Notes: generated by a model from the sequence alone, not told the origin. A stretch of DNA of 55,522 nt from Marmoricola sp. Leaf446 (GCF_001424755.1 NZ_LMRF01000002.1:438727-494248); one strand, 5' to 3'; shown: positions 17,732 to 27,211, counted from the stretch's first letter. Numbers and translations are program-made.

Positions 17732-18265
17732 GTGGCGGCGTACCGGATCCTGGTCGTGTGCGTGGGCAACGTGTGCCGCTCGCCCCTCGGTGAGCGGCTG
17801 CTGGCCGCCCGGCTGGGCGAGGACTTCGCGGTCTCCAGCGCCGGCGTCGGTGCCCTGGTGGGCCAGCCGATGGACCCCGAGGCGGCCGCGCACCTGGAGC
17901 GTCTCGGTGGCTCGGCCGACGGGTTCGCCGCCCGTCAGCTGACCGAGTCGGTCGTGCGGGACGCCGACCTGGTGCTCACCGCGACCAGGGAGATCCGGGC
18001 GCGGGTGCTGCAGGAGTCGCCGGTCGCGCTGCGCCGCACCTTCACGCTGCGCGAGCTCGCCGCGCTCGTCGACGTCGTGGGCCCGCAGGCCGACCCGGCC
18101 GCGCTGGTCGCGGCGGCGGGGCGGGAGCGTTCGCGCGCCGCCCTGGAGGAGTACGACGTGGCCGACCCCTACCGTCGCGGCGAGGAGGCCCACGCGCTGG
18201 CCGCCGGCCAGGTCGACGAGGCCGTCACGCGGATCGCGGCCGCCCTGGGTGCCCCCACCGGCTGA
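17732..18265 (+). CDS. Low-molecular-weight protein tyrosine phosphatase-like protein
   Basis: A 177-residue member of the LMW-PTP/arsenate reductase superfamily. The P-loop CVGNVCRSP near residue 10 matches C-x5-R-S, and the general-acid motif DPYRR is near the C-terminus. It removes phosphate from phosphotyrosine, often as the partner of a tyrosine kinase that controls exopolysaccharide export; no kinase is present in the window. GTG at 17732 is fixed by the fold start and the upstream -10. Confidence 0.88.
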   Translation: MAAYRILVVCVGNVCRSPLGERLLAARLGEDFAVSSAGVGALVGQPMDPEAAAHLERLGGSADGFAARQLTESVVRDADLVLTATREIRARVLQESPVALRRTFTLRELAALVDVVGPQADPAALVAAAGRERSRAALEEYDVADPYRRGEEAHALAAGQVDEAVTRIAAALGAPTG

Positions 18266-18309
18266 CGGCGTTTCGGCCCGCGCTGGTGGGTCGTGCGACA
18301 TTGGTGGGC

Positions 18310-19383
18310 ATGCCCGCAGCACCCCGACCCGTCCGTAGGCCCACCCGTGGGCCCGCCCGCACCCTGCTCGCCGTGCTCCTCCCGGCCCTCGTGCTGACCG
18401 CCTGCTCCGGCGGCAGCGACCCCGGTGGCGACCCCGGCGCCGACGCGTCCGGCACCCCCTCGGGGTCCCCGTCGGCGCAGCTCCCGGCCGCTGCGCTCGA
18501 GGCCGGCACCTGCTGGGGCGACCAGCAGCTGCCCGCGGTGCTGGGCGACGACGGCTTCGCCGACTGGGTCGAGGAGCACGCCGACGGCGACGCCGCCCTC
18601 GGGGAGTCGATGCGCGACGACGCGGCCTTCTCGGAGCAGGTCGACTGCGCCGAGCCGCACGCGCTCGAGCTCTACGCCACCGTCGCTCTGCCGCGGGGCC
18701 TCGACGAGCAGGTCACCTCCTACGCGACGCTGCTCGACCAGGACTCCCCGCTGCAGGCCAAGGTGCGCGACCAGGTCAACCAGCGCTGCCTGGCCGGGAC
18801 GGCGTACGGCCGGGCGCAGCAGCGCGCCGGCGGTCTGCCGGTGCAGCTCGGTCCCGCGCTCGCCGAGCGCAGCAACCTGCACGTCGCGTGGGACCCGTTC
18901 CCGGCCAACCTGTGGGAGGAGGGCCAGCGCCGCTTCGTGTGCACCTTCGAGCAGGACGAGCCCGGCACGCTGCGGATGTCCGACCTGACCACCACCGAGG
19001 TGCCGGTCGCCGAGCGCGTCTGCGTCGACGTGCCCGGCAAGCGGGTGCCCTGCACCACGCCCCACGAGGGCGAGGAGATCGCCGAGATGGTGCTCAACGC
19101 CGCCGTCGCCCGCGGCGACGTCAACGGCCGCCGGGCCGTGCGCGAGGGGACGGACGGCAAGTTCGTGGCGCTGAGTGACGCGGAGTACGCCAAGCTCGAC
19201 CGGGTCTGCCAGACGCTCTTCCGCCGCGTCTCCACCGGCCCCGACGGCGTCGTCGCCAAGGCCTACCCCGGTGCGGTCGACCAGTGGCCGACCAAGCAGG
19301 GCGCCTACGTCGCCAGCTGCTTCGCCGTCGACGAGGACGACGCCACCGCCACCCGGCGCGGCACGGTGTTCGACAAGGGCTGA
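18310..19383 (+). CDS. Septum-formation-family lipoprotein
   Basis: A 357-residue secreted lipoprotein: basic N-terminus, hydrophobic segment LLAVLLPALVL and lipobox LTAC, then a Gly/Ser/Pro linker. The rest contains two Cys-containing units like the septum formation family (PF13845): GTCWGD with VDCAEPH, and RVCVDVPGKRVPC with TPHEGEE. Function of the family is not established. ATG at 18310 is chosen because GACATT stands 7 nt upstream and the signal sequence begins there. Confidence 0.82.
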   Translation: MPAAPRPVRRPTRGPARTLLAVLLPALVLTACSGGSDPGGDPGADASGTPSGSPSAQLPAAALEAGTCWGDQQLPAVLGDDGFADWVEEHADGDAALGESMRDDAAFSEQVDCAEPHALELYATVALPRGLDEQVTSYATLLDQDSPLQAKVRDQVNQRCLAGTAYGRAQQRAGGLPVQLGPALAERSNLHVAWDPFPANLWEEGQRRFVCTFEQDEPGTLRMSDLTTTEVPVAERVCVDVPGKRVPCTTPHEGEEIAEMVLNAAVARGDVNGRRAVREGTDGKFVALSDAEYAKLDRVCQTLFRRVSTGPDGVVAKAYPGAVDQWPTKQGAYVASCFAVDEDDATATRRGTVFDKG

Positions 19384-19395
19384 GGGCCCCGGGTC

Positions 19396-20145
19396 TCAGC
19401 CCTCGCGGTGCACCTTGTGCTGGGCGGCCTGCGCCCGGGGACGTACGACGACCTCGTCGATGTCGACGTGGGCGGGCAGCGAGGCGACCCAGCGGACGAC
19501 CTCGGCGACGTCCTCGGCCACCAGGGGCTCGGCCACGCCCTCGTAGGTCTTGTCGCGCTTGTCCTGGTCGCCGCCGAAGCGGACCAGCCCGAACTCCTCG
19601 GTCGCGACCATGCCGGGGGCGACCTCGGTGAAGCGCAGCGGCTCGGCGACGTGCTCGAGCCGCAGCGTCTGGGTGACGACCTTGAGCCCGTGCTTGGCCG
19701 CGGTGTAGCCGCCGCCGCCCTCGTAGGCGACCCGGCCCGCGGTGGAGCCGATGTTGACGACCAGTCCGCCGCCGTCGGCGCGCAGCGCGGGCAGCAGGGC
19801 CTGGGTCACCCGCAGCACGCCGAGCACGTTGACGTCGTACATCCGGGCCCAGGTCTCGGGGTCGGCGGTCTCCACGGACGCCGCGTCGAAGGCACCACCG
19901 GCGTTGTTGACCAGCACGTCGAGCGACTCCAGGCCCTCGGCCAGGGCCTGCACGGAGGCGGCGTCGGTGACGTCGCAGACCACGGCCGTGCCGCCGATCT
20001 CCTGCGCCAGGGCCTCGATCCGGTCGGAGCGTCGGGCGGCGCACACGACGGAGAAGCCGTCGGCGGCCAGGGCCCGGGCGGTGGCGGCACCGATGCCGCT
20101 GCTGGCGCCGGTCACGAGGGCGGTGCGGGTCGAGCGGCGGGTCAC
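19396..20145 (-). CDS. Short-chain dehydrogenase/reductase
   Basis: A 249-residue classical SDR. Cofactor motif TGASSGIG near residue 13, NNAG (NVL VNNAG region), catalytic Ser in NIGSTAG and YTAAK. The [11 protein letters not shown] segment suggests NADP. GTG at 20145 has GGAGG 6 nt upstream. The gene is divergent from mshA, as Rv0484c is placed near mshA in M. tuberculosis, so it may be the orthologue. Substrate unknown. Confidence 0.9.
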   Translation of the reverse strand: MTRRSTRTALVTGASSGIGAATARALAADGFSVVCAARRSDRIEALAQEIGGTAVVCDVTDAASVQALAEGLESLDVLVNNAGGAFDAASVETADPETWARMYDVNVLGVLRVTQALLPALRADGGGLVVNIGSTAGRVAYEGGGGYTAAKHGLKVVTQTLRLEHVAEPLRFTEVAPGMVATEEFGLVRFGGDQDKRDKTYEGVAEPLVAEDVAEVVRWVASLPAHVDIDEVVVRPRAQAAQHKVHREG

Positions 20146-20235
20146 GGGTCCTCCGAGGGGTCACGTCGACCTCACCGCGGACCGGTGGGTCTCGCGAGTC
20201 ATGATAGGCAGCACCCACCCCACCGGAGGCCGAGC

Positions 20236-21531
20236 ATGACGCAGCCCGCGTCCGCCCACGACGACGCCCTGCGCCGCGTCGCGATGGTCAGCCTGCACAC
20301 CTCGCCGCTCGACCAGCCCGGCACCGGCGACGCCGGTGGGATGAACGTCTACGTGCTGGAGCTGTCCAAGCGGCTGGCCGCCCGGGGCGTCGAGGTCGAC
20401 GTCTTCACCCGCGCCACGTCGAGCACCTCGGCGCCGGTGGTCGAGGTGCAGGACGGCATCCGCGTCCACCACGTCTCGGCCGGTCCCTACGAGGGACTGA
20501 CCAAGCACGAGCTGCCCGCCCAGCTGTGCGTCTTCGCCCGCGAGGTGCTGCGGGCCGAGGCCTACCACCCGGTCGGCTACTACGACCTCGTGCACAGCCA
20601 CTACTGGCTCAGCGGCCAGGTCGGCGCGCTGGCGCGCGACCGGTGGGGCGTGCCGCTCGTGCACACGATGCACACCATGGCCAAGGTCAAGAACGCCGCT
20701 CTCGCCGAGGGCGACACCCCCGAGCCGATGGCGCGGCTGATCGGCGAGGAGCAGGTGGTCGCGGCCGCCGACATGCTCGTGGCCAACACCGACGACGAGG
20801 CCTCGCAGCTGATCGACCTCTACGACGCCGACCCCGGTCGCGTCGAGGTCGTCCATCCCGGCGTCGACCTCGACACCTTCCGCGGCGGCGACGTCGCCGG
20901 TGCCCGCGAGCGGCTGGGGCTGCCGGCGCAGGGCCACGTCGTCACCTTCGTGGGGCGCATCCAGCCGCTCAAGGCGCCCGACGTGATGCTGCGGGCGGTC
21001 GCGGTCCTGCTCGAGCGGCGGCCCGAGCTGCGGCGCAGCCTCACCGTCGCGATCGTCGGCGGCCCGTCCGGGTCGGGGCTGGAGCAGCCCGACGGCCTCG
21101 TCCGGCTGGCCGAGCAGCTCGGCATCAGCGACCAGGTGCGGTTCGTGAAGCCGGTCGAGCAGGCCCGCCTGGTCGACTGGTACGCCGCGTCGAGCGTGGT
21201 GTGCGTCCCGTCGTACAACGAGAGCTTCGGGCTGGTCGCCGTCGAGGCCCAGGCGACCGGCACCCCCGTCGTCGCGGCCGCCGTCGGCGGGCTGACCACC
21301 GCGGTGCGTGACGAGGGTTCGGGGCTGCTGGTCGAGGGCCACGAGCCCGAGGCGTACGCCGCCGCGCTCGGGCGGGTGCTGCTCGAGCCCGGGCTGCGCG
21401 AGCGGCTGGCGCGCGGCGCCCGCACCCACGCCGAGCAGTTCGGCTGGGACCGGACCGCCGAGCGGATGCTCGCGGTCTACCGCGGCGCCCAGGAGAAGAT
21501 GCGCGCCGACATCAGCGGCGTCGCGCTCTAG
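20236..21531 (+). CDS. mshA: D-inositol-3-phosphate glycosyltransferase (mycothiol synthesis)
   Basis: First enzyme of mycothiol synthesis: transfers GlcNAc from UDP-GlcNAc to 1D-myo-inositol 3-phosphate. The 431-residue GT4 (GT-B) protein has [41 protein letters not shown] and the C-terminal [20 protein letters not shown], all hallmarks of MshA. GGAGG lies 6 nt before the ATG. YbjN-domain gene follows by 46 nt, as in mycobacteria (Rv0486-Rv0487). Confidence 0.96.
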   Translation: MTQPASAHDDALRRVAMVSLHTSPLDQPGTGDAGGMNVYVLELSKRLAARGVEVDVFTRATSSTSAPVVEVQDGIRVHHVSAGPYEGLTKHELPAQLCVFAREVLRAEAYHPVGYYDLVHSHYWLSGQVGALARDRWGVPLVHTMHTMAKVKNAALAEGDTPEPMARLIGEEQVVAAADMLVANTDDEASQLIDLYDADPGRVEVVHPGVDLDTFRGGDVAGARERLGLPAQGHVVTFVGRIQPLKAPDVMLRAVAVLLERRPELRRSLTVAIVGGPSGSGLEQPDGLVRLAEQLGISDQVRFVKPVEQARLVDWYAASSVVCVPSYNESFGLVAVEAQATGTPVVAAAVGGLTTAVRDEGSGLLVEGHEPEAYAAALGRVLLEPGLRERLARGARTHAEQFGWDRTAERMLAVYRGAQEKMRADISGVAL

Positions 21532-21577
21532 CCCTGCTCGCCCGCGACCCTGGGCGGGCTCTGCCACCCTGGGAGGC

Positions 21578-22165
21578 GTGACCTCTCCCGACGCCGCTCC
21601 CGAGTCCGCCGCCGACGACGCCGTGTCCGACGAGCCCCTGGCCCCGGAGCGGCAGCGCGCGCTGGACTCCGTGCTCGCGGTGCTGCGCGAGGCGGGCCTG
21701 GACTGGACGCCGCTGTCGCGGACCTCGCTGAGCGTCGACCTGCCGGGGGAGAAGAAGCTGCAGACGCCGTGCCGCTTCGACGTCGGACCGCACGCGCTGG
21801 GCGTCCACGCCTTCGTGTGCCGCCAGCCCGACGAGAACCACACCGGGGTCTACCGCTGGATGCTGGAGCGCAACATGAAGATGTTCGCCTTCGGGTTCGC
21901 GCTCGACGGGGTGGGCGACATCTACCTCGACGCCCGGCTGCCGCTCGAGGCGGCGACGGCCGACGGCGTCGACCGGCTGCTCGGCTCGGTCCTGGAGTAC
22001 GCCGACGGCTCGTTCAACACGCTGCTCGAGCTCGGGTTCGCCTCCTCGATCCGCAAGGAGTGGGAGTGGCGGATCTCGCGCGGCGAGTCGGTGCGCAACC
22101 TCGCGGCGTTCCGCGGGCCGCTGCGGCTCGACGACCTGGGGTCGCCGGCCGACGAGCCGGCCTGA
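21578..22165 (+). CDS. YbjN-domain protein
   Basis: A 195-residue protein matching the YbjN/type III secretion chaperone-like fold (PF10722); core LERNMKMFAFGFALDGVGDIYLDARLP. Orthologue position to Rv0487 after mshA. Function unknown; no signal peptide. GTG at 21578 is chosen because CACCCT lies 7 nt upstream and homology starts about 25 residues in. Confidence 0.85.
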   Translation: MTSPDAAPESAADDAVSDEPLAPERQRALDSVLAVLREAGLDWTPLSRTSLSVDLPGEKKLQTPCRFDVGPHALGVHAFVCRQPDENHTGVYRWMLERNMKMFAFGFALDGVGDIYLDARLPLEAATADGVDRLLGSVLEYADGSFNTLLELGFASSIRKEWEWRISRGESVRNLAAFRGPLRLDDLGSPADEPA

Positions 22166-22171
22166 CCCCCC

Positions 22172-23104
22172 TCAGCCCCGGCTGCCGACCGGGGCCGGCT
22201 CGCCCGGGGTGGGCGTGCGCGGCCGCGGGCGTCGTCGGGCGACGGCGACGCCGAGGAGCGCGAGCACGCCGCCGGCGTAGGCCATCGTCGGCGGGGCCTC
22301 GCCAAGGAAGACCAGCCCGAGCACGACGGTGATCGGCGGCACGAGGTAGGTCGTGACGCCCAGGCTGGAGGCGCTCATGTGGCGCAGCGCGAAGGCGTAG
22401 GTCGTGAAGGCGATCGCGGTCGGGAACACCCCGAGGAAGACCAGCCACCAGATCGAGGAGGCGGGCGCCTCGCGCAGCTCGCCCACCAGCTGTCCGCCGA
22501 ACGGCAGGCACGCCACGGCCCCGACGGTGCAGGCGATCCAGGTGACGTGGACGGCCGAGAGGGTGCCCATCAGCGGCTTCTGCAGGACCACGCTCACGGC
22601 GTACGCCACGGCGCTGACCAGCACGAGCAGCACCCCGGTCACGTCGCTGCCGGCACCCGCGGACGACGTCGAGACCGAGATCAGCGCGACGCCGCCGAAC
22701 GCCAGCGCCAGGCCGAGGCCGAGGCCGGTGGTGAACCGCTCGCCGAGGAACAGCGCCGCCAGCAGCGCGATCAGCACCGGCGCGACCTGCACCAGCATCG
22801 AGGCGGTGCCGGCGTCGACCAGCAGCTCGCCGGCGTTGAGGGTGAGGTTGTAGAGCCCGAACCACAGCAGCCCGATCGCCACCAGTCGCACCCACTGCGA
22901 CCGCGTCGGGCGCGGCCGGCCCTGGGGCAGCGCCACCGCGGCCAGCGCCAGCGCCCCGACCAGCAGCCGGCCGAGCGAGAGCGCGCCGGGGGAGAAGTCG
23001 TCACCGAGGTGGCGGATCGCGACGAACGCCGAGGCCCAGAGGACCAGGGTCGTGGCGACGGCGGCCAGCGGGAGCCAGCGCGGCACGGTGGGGGTGGGGG
23101 TCAC
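22172..23104 (-). CDS. EamA-family (DMT) transporter
   Basis: A 310-residue protein with ten predicted hydrophobic helices in two EamA repeats; markers WASAFVAIRHL (helix 1), LGERFTTG (end of repeat 1) and FLGEAPPTMAYAG (repeat 2). The family exports amino acids or metabolites; substrate unknown. GTG at 23104 is preceded by TACGCT on the minus strand (23111-23116) with 6 nt between, suggesting a leaderless transcript separate from the upstream ligase gene. Convergent with ybjN, ends 6 nt apart. Confidence 0.88.
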   Translation of the reverse strand: MTPTPTVPRWLPLAAVATTLVLWASAFVAIRHLGDDFSPGALSLGRLLVGALALAAVALPQGRPRPTRSQWVRLVAIGLLWFGLYNLTLNAGELLVDAGTASMLVQVAPVLIALLAALFLGERFTTGLGLGLALAFGGVALISVSTSSAGAGSDVTGVLLVLVSAVAYAVSVVLQKPLMGTLSAVHVTWIACTVGAVACLPFGGQLVGELREAPASSIWWLVFLGVFPTAIAFTTYAFALRHMSASSLGVTTYLVPPITVVLGLVFLGEAPPTMAYAGGVLALLGVAVARRRPRPRTPTPGEPAPVGSRG

Positions 23105-23190
23105 CGGACCAGCGTAGGGACGACCACCGACACGCTGTCACGCGGAGATCGGACGTCGTGCGCCGAGATCGCGCCAGCGCTCGGGAGGGG

Positions 23191-24291
23191 CTACCCCGCC
23201 TGCCAGGACGCCTCGGTCCGCTCCCGCACGTCGGCCACGACCGCCTCGAGCGAGCCGGTGCGCTCGAACACCGCGCGCTGCCGGGTGGCGCCACCGCCGC
23301 GGGCCAGCAGCGCCTCGAGGCCGTCCTCGACCCGCGCGACGTCGCCGGCCTCCTCGAGCGCGGGCCGGACGTGCGCGACGAGGGAGGCCAGGACCTCGCG
23401 GGCCGGGGCCAGGACCTGCGCCGCCGGGTCGACCAGCCGCTCGGCCAGGCCGTGCCGGGCCGCGCGCCAGGAGGCGGCGCGGAGCAGGTCGCCGCGCCAC
23501 GCGGCGGGGGCGTCGGCCGCCGCGGCCGTGGTGACCAGCGCCCGGGCGAGCGCGGTGACGACGACGGCGTCCTCGACCTCGGTGCAGACGTCGGCCACGC
23601 GCACCTCGACGGTGGGCAGGTCGGCGGCCAGACGGGCGTCGAAGTAGGCCATCGCCGGGTCGAGGGCGGCGCCCCACCCGACCAGCTGCTCCACCACCCG
23701 GTGGTAGGTCGCGACGTCGCCGAACGGCTCGCCGCTGCCGTGCGAGGGCCAGCGACCCCAGATCTGCGAGCGCCAGCTGGCGTGGCCGGTGTCGCGGCCC
23801 TCGAGGTACGGCGAGTTGGCGCTCGCCGCCAGCAGCACGGGCAGCCACGGGGCGATCCCGTCGAGCACGCGGACGCCCTCCTCGGGGCTCTCGATGTCGA
23901 CGTGGACGTGCATCGCGCAGGCCAGCGCCGAGTGGGCGAGCTCGGCGTACTCCTGGCGGATCCGGAGGTAGCGCGGCTGCGGGGTGATGGTGACCTGGCC
24001 GTCGACCAGCACGGGCGTGCCGATCGCGACGGCCGCCGCACCGGCCTCGGCCGCGGCCTCGCCGACGGCGCGGCGGCTGCGGCGCAGCGCGACGTCGAGC
24101 TCGTCGAGGTCGGCGGTGGGCGGCGTCTGGGTCTCGATCTGCTGGAGGAACAGCTCGGCCTCGACCGGCGCGTCGGGGGCGGGCGCGGCCTCGTGGGCGC
24201 GCACCGCCTGCCGCGAGACCGCCGTCAGCCGCCCCGTCGCGGGGTCGACCAGCAGCAGCTCCTCCTCGACCCCGACCTGGCGCACCGTCAC
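23191..24291 (-). CDS. Carboxylate-amine ligase, GCS2/YbdK family
   Basis: A 366-residue glutamate-cysteine ligase-type ATP-grasp-like enzyme (PF04107). Signs: VGVEEELLLVDP at the start, ELFLQQIETQTPP, HVHVDIESPEEGVRVLD (metal/ATP region), ANSPYLEGRDTGHASWRSQIW. YbdK proteins ligate glutamate and cysteine only weakly in vitro; true role unclear. Since actinobacteria use mycothiol, its neighbourhood to mshA is suggestive but not proof. GTG at 24291 is preceded by CAGACT at 6 nt; a GTG two codons later is possible. Confidence 0.87.
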   Translation of the reverse strand: MTVRQVGVEEELLLVDPATGRLTAVSRQAVRAHEAAPAPDAPVEAELFLQQIETQTPPTADLDELDVALRRSRRAVGEAAAEAGAAAVAIGTPVLVDGQVTITPQPRYLRIRQEYAELAHSALACAMHVHVDIESPEEGVRVLDGIAPWLPVLLAASANSPYLEGRDTGHASWRSQIWGRWPSHGSGEPFGDVATYHRVVEQLVGWGAALDPAMAYFDARLAADLPTVEVRVADVCTEVEDAVVVTALARALVTTAAAADAPAAWRGDLLRAASWRAARHGLAERLVDPAAQVLAPAREVLASLVAHVRPALEEAGDVARVEDGLEALLARGGGATRQRAVFERTGSLEAVVADVRERTEASWQAG

Positions 24292-24326
24292 CGCGCCAGT
24301 CTGCCGTGCGCCGGGACCGCGCCGGG

Positions 24327-25004
24327 CTACAGGTCGAGCTTGTAGCCGAGCCCGCGGACCGTGGTGAGCAGCGTCGGCTCCGCCGGGTTGTCCTCGAGCT
24401 TGGCGCGCAGCCGCTTGACGTGGACGTCGAGGGTCTTGGTGTCGCCGACGTAGTCCGAGCCCCACACGCGGTCGATCAGTTGGCCGCGCGTCAGCACCCG
24501 GCCCGGGTTGCGCAGGAACATCTCGAGCAGCTCGAACTCCTTGAGCGGCAGCCGCACCTCGTGCCCGCCGACGGTGACGATGTGGCGCTCGACGTCCATG
24601 CGGACCGCGCCCACCTCGAGCGTCGAGGGCGCCAGGTCGGGCTCGGCGCCGCGGCGCAGCACGGCGCGGATGCGGGCGACCAGCTCGCGGGGGGAGTAGG
24701 GCTTGGTGACGTAGTCGTCGGCGCCGAGCTCGAGCCCGACCACCTTGTCGACCTCGTCGTCCTTGGCGCTGACCATGATCACCGGCACGTTGGAGGTCTG
24801 CCGGATCTGCCGGCACACCTCGGTGCCGGGGAGGCCGGGGAGCATCAGGTCGAGCAGCACGATGTCGGCCCCCGCCCGGTCGAACTCGGTCAGCGCGTCG
24901 GGCCCGGTCGCGGCGATGGCGACCTCGAACCCCTCCTTGCGGAGCATGTAGGCGAGGGCGTCGCTGTAGCTCTCCTCGTCCTCGACGACCAGCACGCGGG
25001 TCAT
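24327..25004 (-). CDS. regX3: OmpR/PhoB-family response regulator (RegX3/PhoP type)
   Basis: A 225-residue two-component regulator. Receiver domain with phospho-acceptor D52 in IVLLDLMLPG, switch IMVSAKD and VTKPYSPRELVARIRA; C-terminal winged helix with VRLPLKEFELLEMFLRNPGR. It controls the phosphate-starvation regulon (RegX3 in mycobacteria, PhoP in Streptomyces). AAGGAG lies 5 nt before the ATG; the gene overlaps the kinase stop by 4 nt (ATGA). PHO-box-like repeats stand upstream of the operon. Confidence 0.93.
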   Translation of the reverse strand: MTRVLVVEDEESYSDALAYMLRKEGFEVAIAATGPDALTEFDRAGADIVLLDLMLPGLPGTEVCRQIRQTSNVPVIMVSAKDDEVDKVVGLELGADDYVTKPYSPRELVARIRAVLRRGAEPDLAPSTLEVGAVRMDVERHIVTVGGHEVRLPLKEFELLEMFLRNPGRVLTRGQLIDRVWGSDYVGDTKTLDVHVKRLRAKLEDNPAEPTLLTTVRGLGYKLDL

Positions 25005-26167
25005 GCGTTCTCCTTGAGCGGTTCGGGGGCGTCCTGGGCGGACGCACGGGGTACGCCGGGCTTGCGCGGCAGCGTGAGCGTGAAGGTCGACCCCTGGCCC
25101 TCGACCGACCAGACCCGCACCTCGCCACCGTGGGAGGCGGCGACGTGCTTGACGATCGACAGGCCGAGCCCGGTGCCGCCGGTGGACCGGTGGCGAGCCG
25201 GGTCGACGCGGTAGAAGCGCTCGAAGATGCGGTCGATCTCGCCCGAGGGGATGCCGATGCCCTGGTCGGTCACGGCGAGGTCGACGGTGGTCTCGTGCGC
25301 GCTGGCGGAGACCACGACGGTGGAGCCCTCGGGGGAGTACGCCACCGCGTTGGCCACCAGGTTGCCGAGCGCGACGGCCACCTGCTCGCGGTTGCCGAGC
25401 AGCGCCAGGCCGCGCTGCCCCTGCTGGGTGACCGTGATCGAGCGGGCCTGGGCGTCGGTGGAGGACTCGTCGATCGCGCGGGCCACGATGCCGTCGACGT
25501 CGACCGCTACGGGCTCGACGAGCGGGTCGTCGCCCTGCAGCCGCGACAGCTCGATGATCTGCTGCACCAGCCGGGCCAGCCGGTCGCTCTCGGTGTGCAT
25601 CCGGCCGGCGAAGCGCTGCACCGCCTCCGGGTCGTCGGCGGCGTCGATCACGGCGTCGCTGAGCAGCTTGATCGCGCCGACCGGCGTCTTGAGCTCGTGG
25701 CTGACGTTGGCCACGAAGTCGCGCCGGATCGACTCCACCCGCCGTTCGCGGGTGCGGTCCTCGACCAGGGCCAGGACCAGCTGGGAGCTCAGCGGGGCCA
25801 CGCGGGCGGTCACGTGGCGCGGGGGCAGCCCCGAGCGGTGCATGAGCAGCTCGGTCTCGCGGATCTGGCCGTCCCGGCGTACCTGGCGGACCAGGTCGGC
25901 CAGCTCGCGCTCGGTGATCTCGTGGCCCCGCACGATGCCCATCGCCACCGCGGGCGCGGAGGCCTTGAGCACGCTGTCGCTGCCGTCGACGACCAGCGCG
26001 CTGCTGCGCAGCACCGACAGCACGGCGGCCACGCCCGGCGGCAGCGGCGGCTCGGGCGGCTCGGGCGCGCGGCGCTGGCGCTCGGAGATGCGGAACGCGA
26101 GCACCGTGCCCCCACCCAGCACTGCCCCGAGCAGCGCGAAGAGGAGGGCCTGGACCGTCGGGCTCAC
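25001..26167 (-). CDS. senX3: Sensor histidine kinase (SenX3/PhoR type)
   Basis: A 388-residue kinase with one N-terminal membrane helix (about 4-22), a PAS-like region, HisKA with FVANVSHELKTPVGAIKLLSDAV, and the ATPase domain with NLVANAV, DQGIGIP and GTGLGLSIVKH. A single helix fits SenX3/PhoR of actinobacteria, which sense phosphate through PhoU and Pst. GTG at 26167 is preceded by TACGAT (minus strand 26175-26180) at 7 nt. Operon with regX3, divergent from phoU. Confidence 0.93.
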   Translation of the reverse strand: MSPTVQALLFALLGAVLGGGTVLAFRISERQRRAPEPPEPPLPPGVAAVLSVLRSSALVVDGSDSVLKASAPAVAMGIVRGHEITERELADLVRQVRRDGQIRETELLMHRSGLPPRHVTARVAPLSSQLVLALVEDRTRERRVESIRRDFVANVSHELKTPVGAIKLLSDAVIDAADDPEAVQRFAGRMHTESDRLARLVQQIIELSRLQGDDPLVEPVAVDVDGIVARAIDESSTDAQARSITVTQQGQRGLALLGNREQVAVALGNLVANAVAYSPEGSTVVVSASAHETTVDLAVTDQGIGIPSGEIDRIFERFYRVDPARHRSTGGTGLGLSIVKHVAASHGGEVRVWSVEGQGSTFTLTLPRKPGVPRASAQDAPEPLKENA

Positions 26168-26186
26168 GTCAGCGATCGTACGCAGG

Positions 26187-26284
26187 TCTTCACCTGCGGT
26201 TGGCCCGCCCGATCGCCCTTTCGGCACCCTTTCGGGGGCTGTTCACCGCCAGTTCACGCAACGACGCCCACTCTTCACCGGCAC
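26187..26284. promoter_or_regulatory. PHO-box-like repeats between senX3 and phoU
   Basis: GTTCACCGCCA (26241-26251) and GTTCACGCAAC (26252-26262) form an 11-bp-period direct repeat like the PhoP/RegX3 box. Further TTCACC cores are at 26189 and 26274. A second 11-bp repeat, CCCTTTCGGCA/CCCTTTCGGGG, lies at 26216-26237. They sit between the -10 elements of senX3 and phoU, so could control both. Confidence 0.6.
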
Positions 26285-26288
26285 TGCT

Positions 26289-26294
26289 TAGGTT
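26289..26294 (+). promoter_or_regulatory. -10 element TAGGTT of phoU, probable leaderless promoter
   Basis: Lies 7 nt before the ATG at 26302 and just downstream of the PHO-box-like repeats. Confidence 0.5.
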
Positions 26295-26301
26295 GAGTCC
26301 C

Positions 26302-26952
26302 ATGCGCGACGCCTACTCCGACCAGCTCGACTCGATCCGCGACGACCTCATCGCCATGGCCCGCCTGGTCCGCGAGGCCGTCACCTCGGGGACCACCGCG
26401 CTGCTCGAGGGCGACGCCCAGCGCGCCGAGCAGGTGATCAGCAACGACGCCGACATCGACGCGCTCCGCGAGAAGCTCGAGGAGCGGTCCTTCGAGCTGC
26501 TCTCGCTGCAGAACCCCGTGGCCGGCGACCTGCGGATGCTGGTGGCCTCGCTGCGGATGGTCAGCGAGTTCGAGCGGATGGGCGACCTCGCGGTCCACGT
26601 CGCCAAGATCGCCCGGCTGCGCGTCCCCGAGATCGCCGTCCCGCCGGCCGTCGTACCGATGATCGAGCGGATGGCCGCCGTCGCCGAGGTGATGATCGCC
26701 AAGGTCGAGCACATCATCGCCGAGTCCGACGTCGCCGCCGCCGAGGAGCTCGAGGCGGTCGACCAGGAGATGGACAAGCTGCGCCGCAACTCCTTCCGCG
26801 AGCTGCTCGGCTCCGACTGGACCTACGGCGTCGAGCCGGCCGTCGACATCGCCCTGCTCGGCCGCTACTACGAGCGCATCGCCGACCACGCCGTCTCGAT
26901 CGCCCGTCGCGTCGTCTTCCTCGTCACCGGCGAGCACCCGCAGTACGCCTGA
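26302..26952 (+). CDS. phoU: Phosphate signalling protein PhoU
   Basis: A 216-residue all-helical cytoplasmic regulator with two PhoU repeats; metal-binding motif copies are LRMVSEFERMGDLAVHVAKI and LLGRYYERIADHAVSIARR. It dampens kinase signalling when phosphate is plentiful. Divergent from senX3-regX3, the order known in Streptomyces (phoU/phoR-phoP). The ATG is fixed by homology from the second residue on. Confidence 0.95.
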   Translation: MRDAYSDQLDSIRDDLIAMARLVREAVTSGTTALLEGDAQRAEQVISNDADIDALREKLEERSFELLSLQNPVAGDLRMLVASLRMVSEFERMGDLAVHVAKIARLRVPEIAVPPAVVPMIERMAAVAEVMIAKVEHIIAESDVAAAEELEAVDQEMDKLRRNSFRELLGSDWTYGVEPAVDIALLGRYYERIADHAVSIARRVVFLVTGEHPQYA

Positions 26953-26998
26953 CGCTGGTCCGGGGTCTGTCCCGCCGGGTCTCTCGGCGCCGGGTGGC

Positions 26999-27107
26999 GG
27001 AGCGTCATACGACCTCGTCGCTCTGGCGACCGATCCGCATGACGTCCCGGGGTGCGTCGTACGTGCGGGGCGTCGGGACGACCACCTCGTACGACGCTGC
27101 GCCCGCC
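26999..27107. repeat. 109-bp repeat, copy 1
   Basis: Imperfect direct repeat of 27212-27320. It begins GGAGCGTCATACGA and ends ACGACGCTGCGCCCGCC. Its ends form an imperfect inverted repeat (12 of 15: 27001-27015 against 27084-27098). It lies in the 471-bp phoU-gpmA spacer, where I see no gene. Confidence 0.75.
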
Positions 27108-27211
27108 GGTCGCACCCCCGCTGACCGGGACGTCATCGAGATGGTGGGCTCCAGGCCACGATCCTGATGACGTCCGGGGGGCGTCGGGGGCGTCGGGGGC
27201 GTCGGGGGGCC
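27108..27211. repeat. Spacer between the 109-bp repeats, with further copies of the ATGACGTCC core
   Basis: Holds CCGGGACGTCATC (from 27125) facing GATGACGTCCGGG (from 27166), an inverted pair of the core also found inside the flanking repeats, then a GGGGGCGTC run repeated four times (27176-27208). No gene is seen. Confidence 0.5.
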
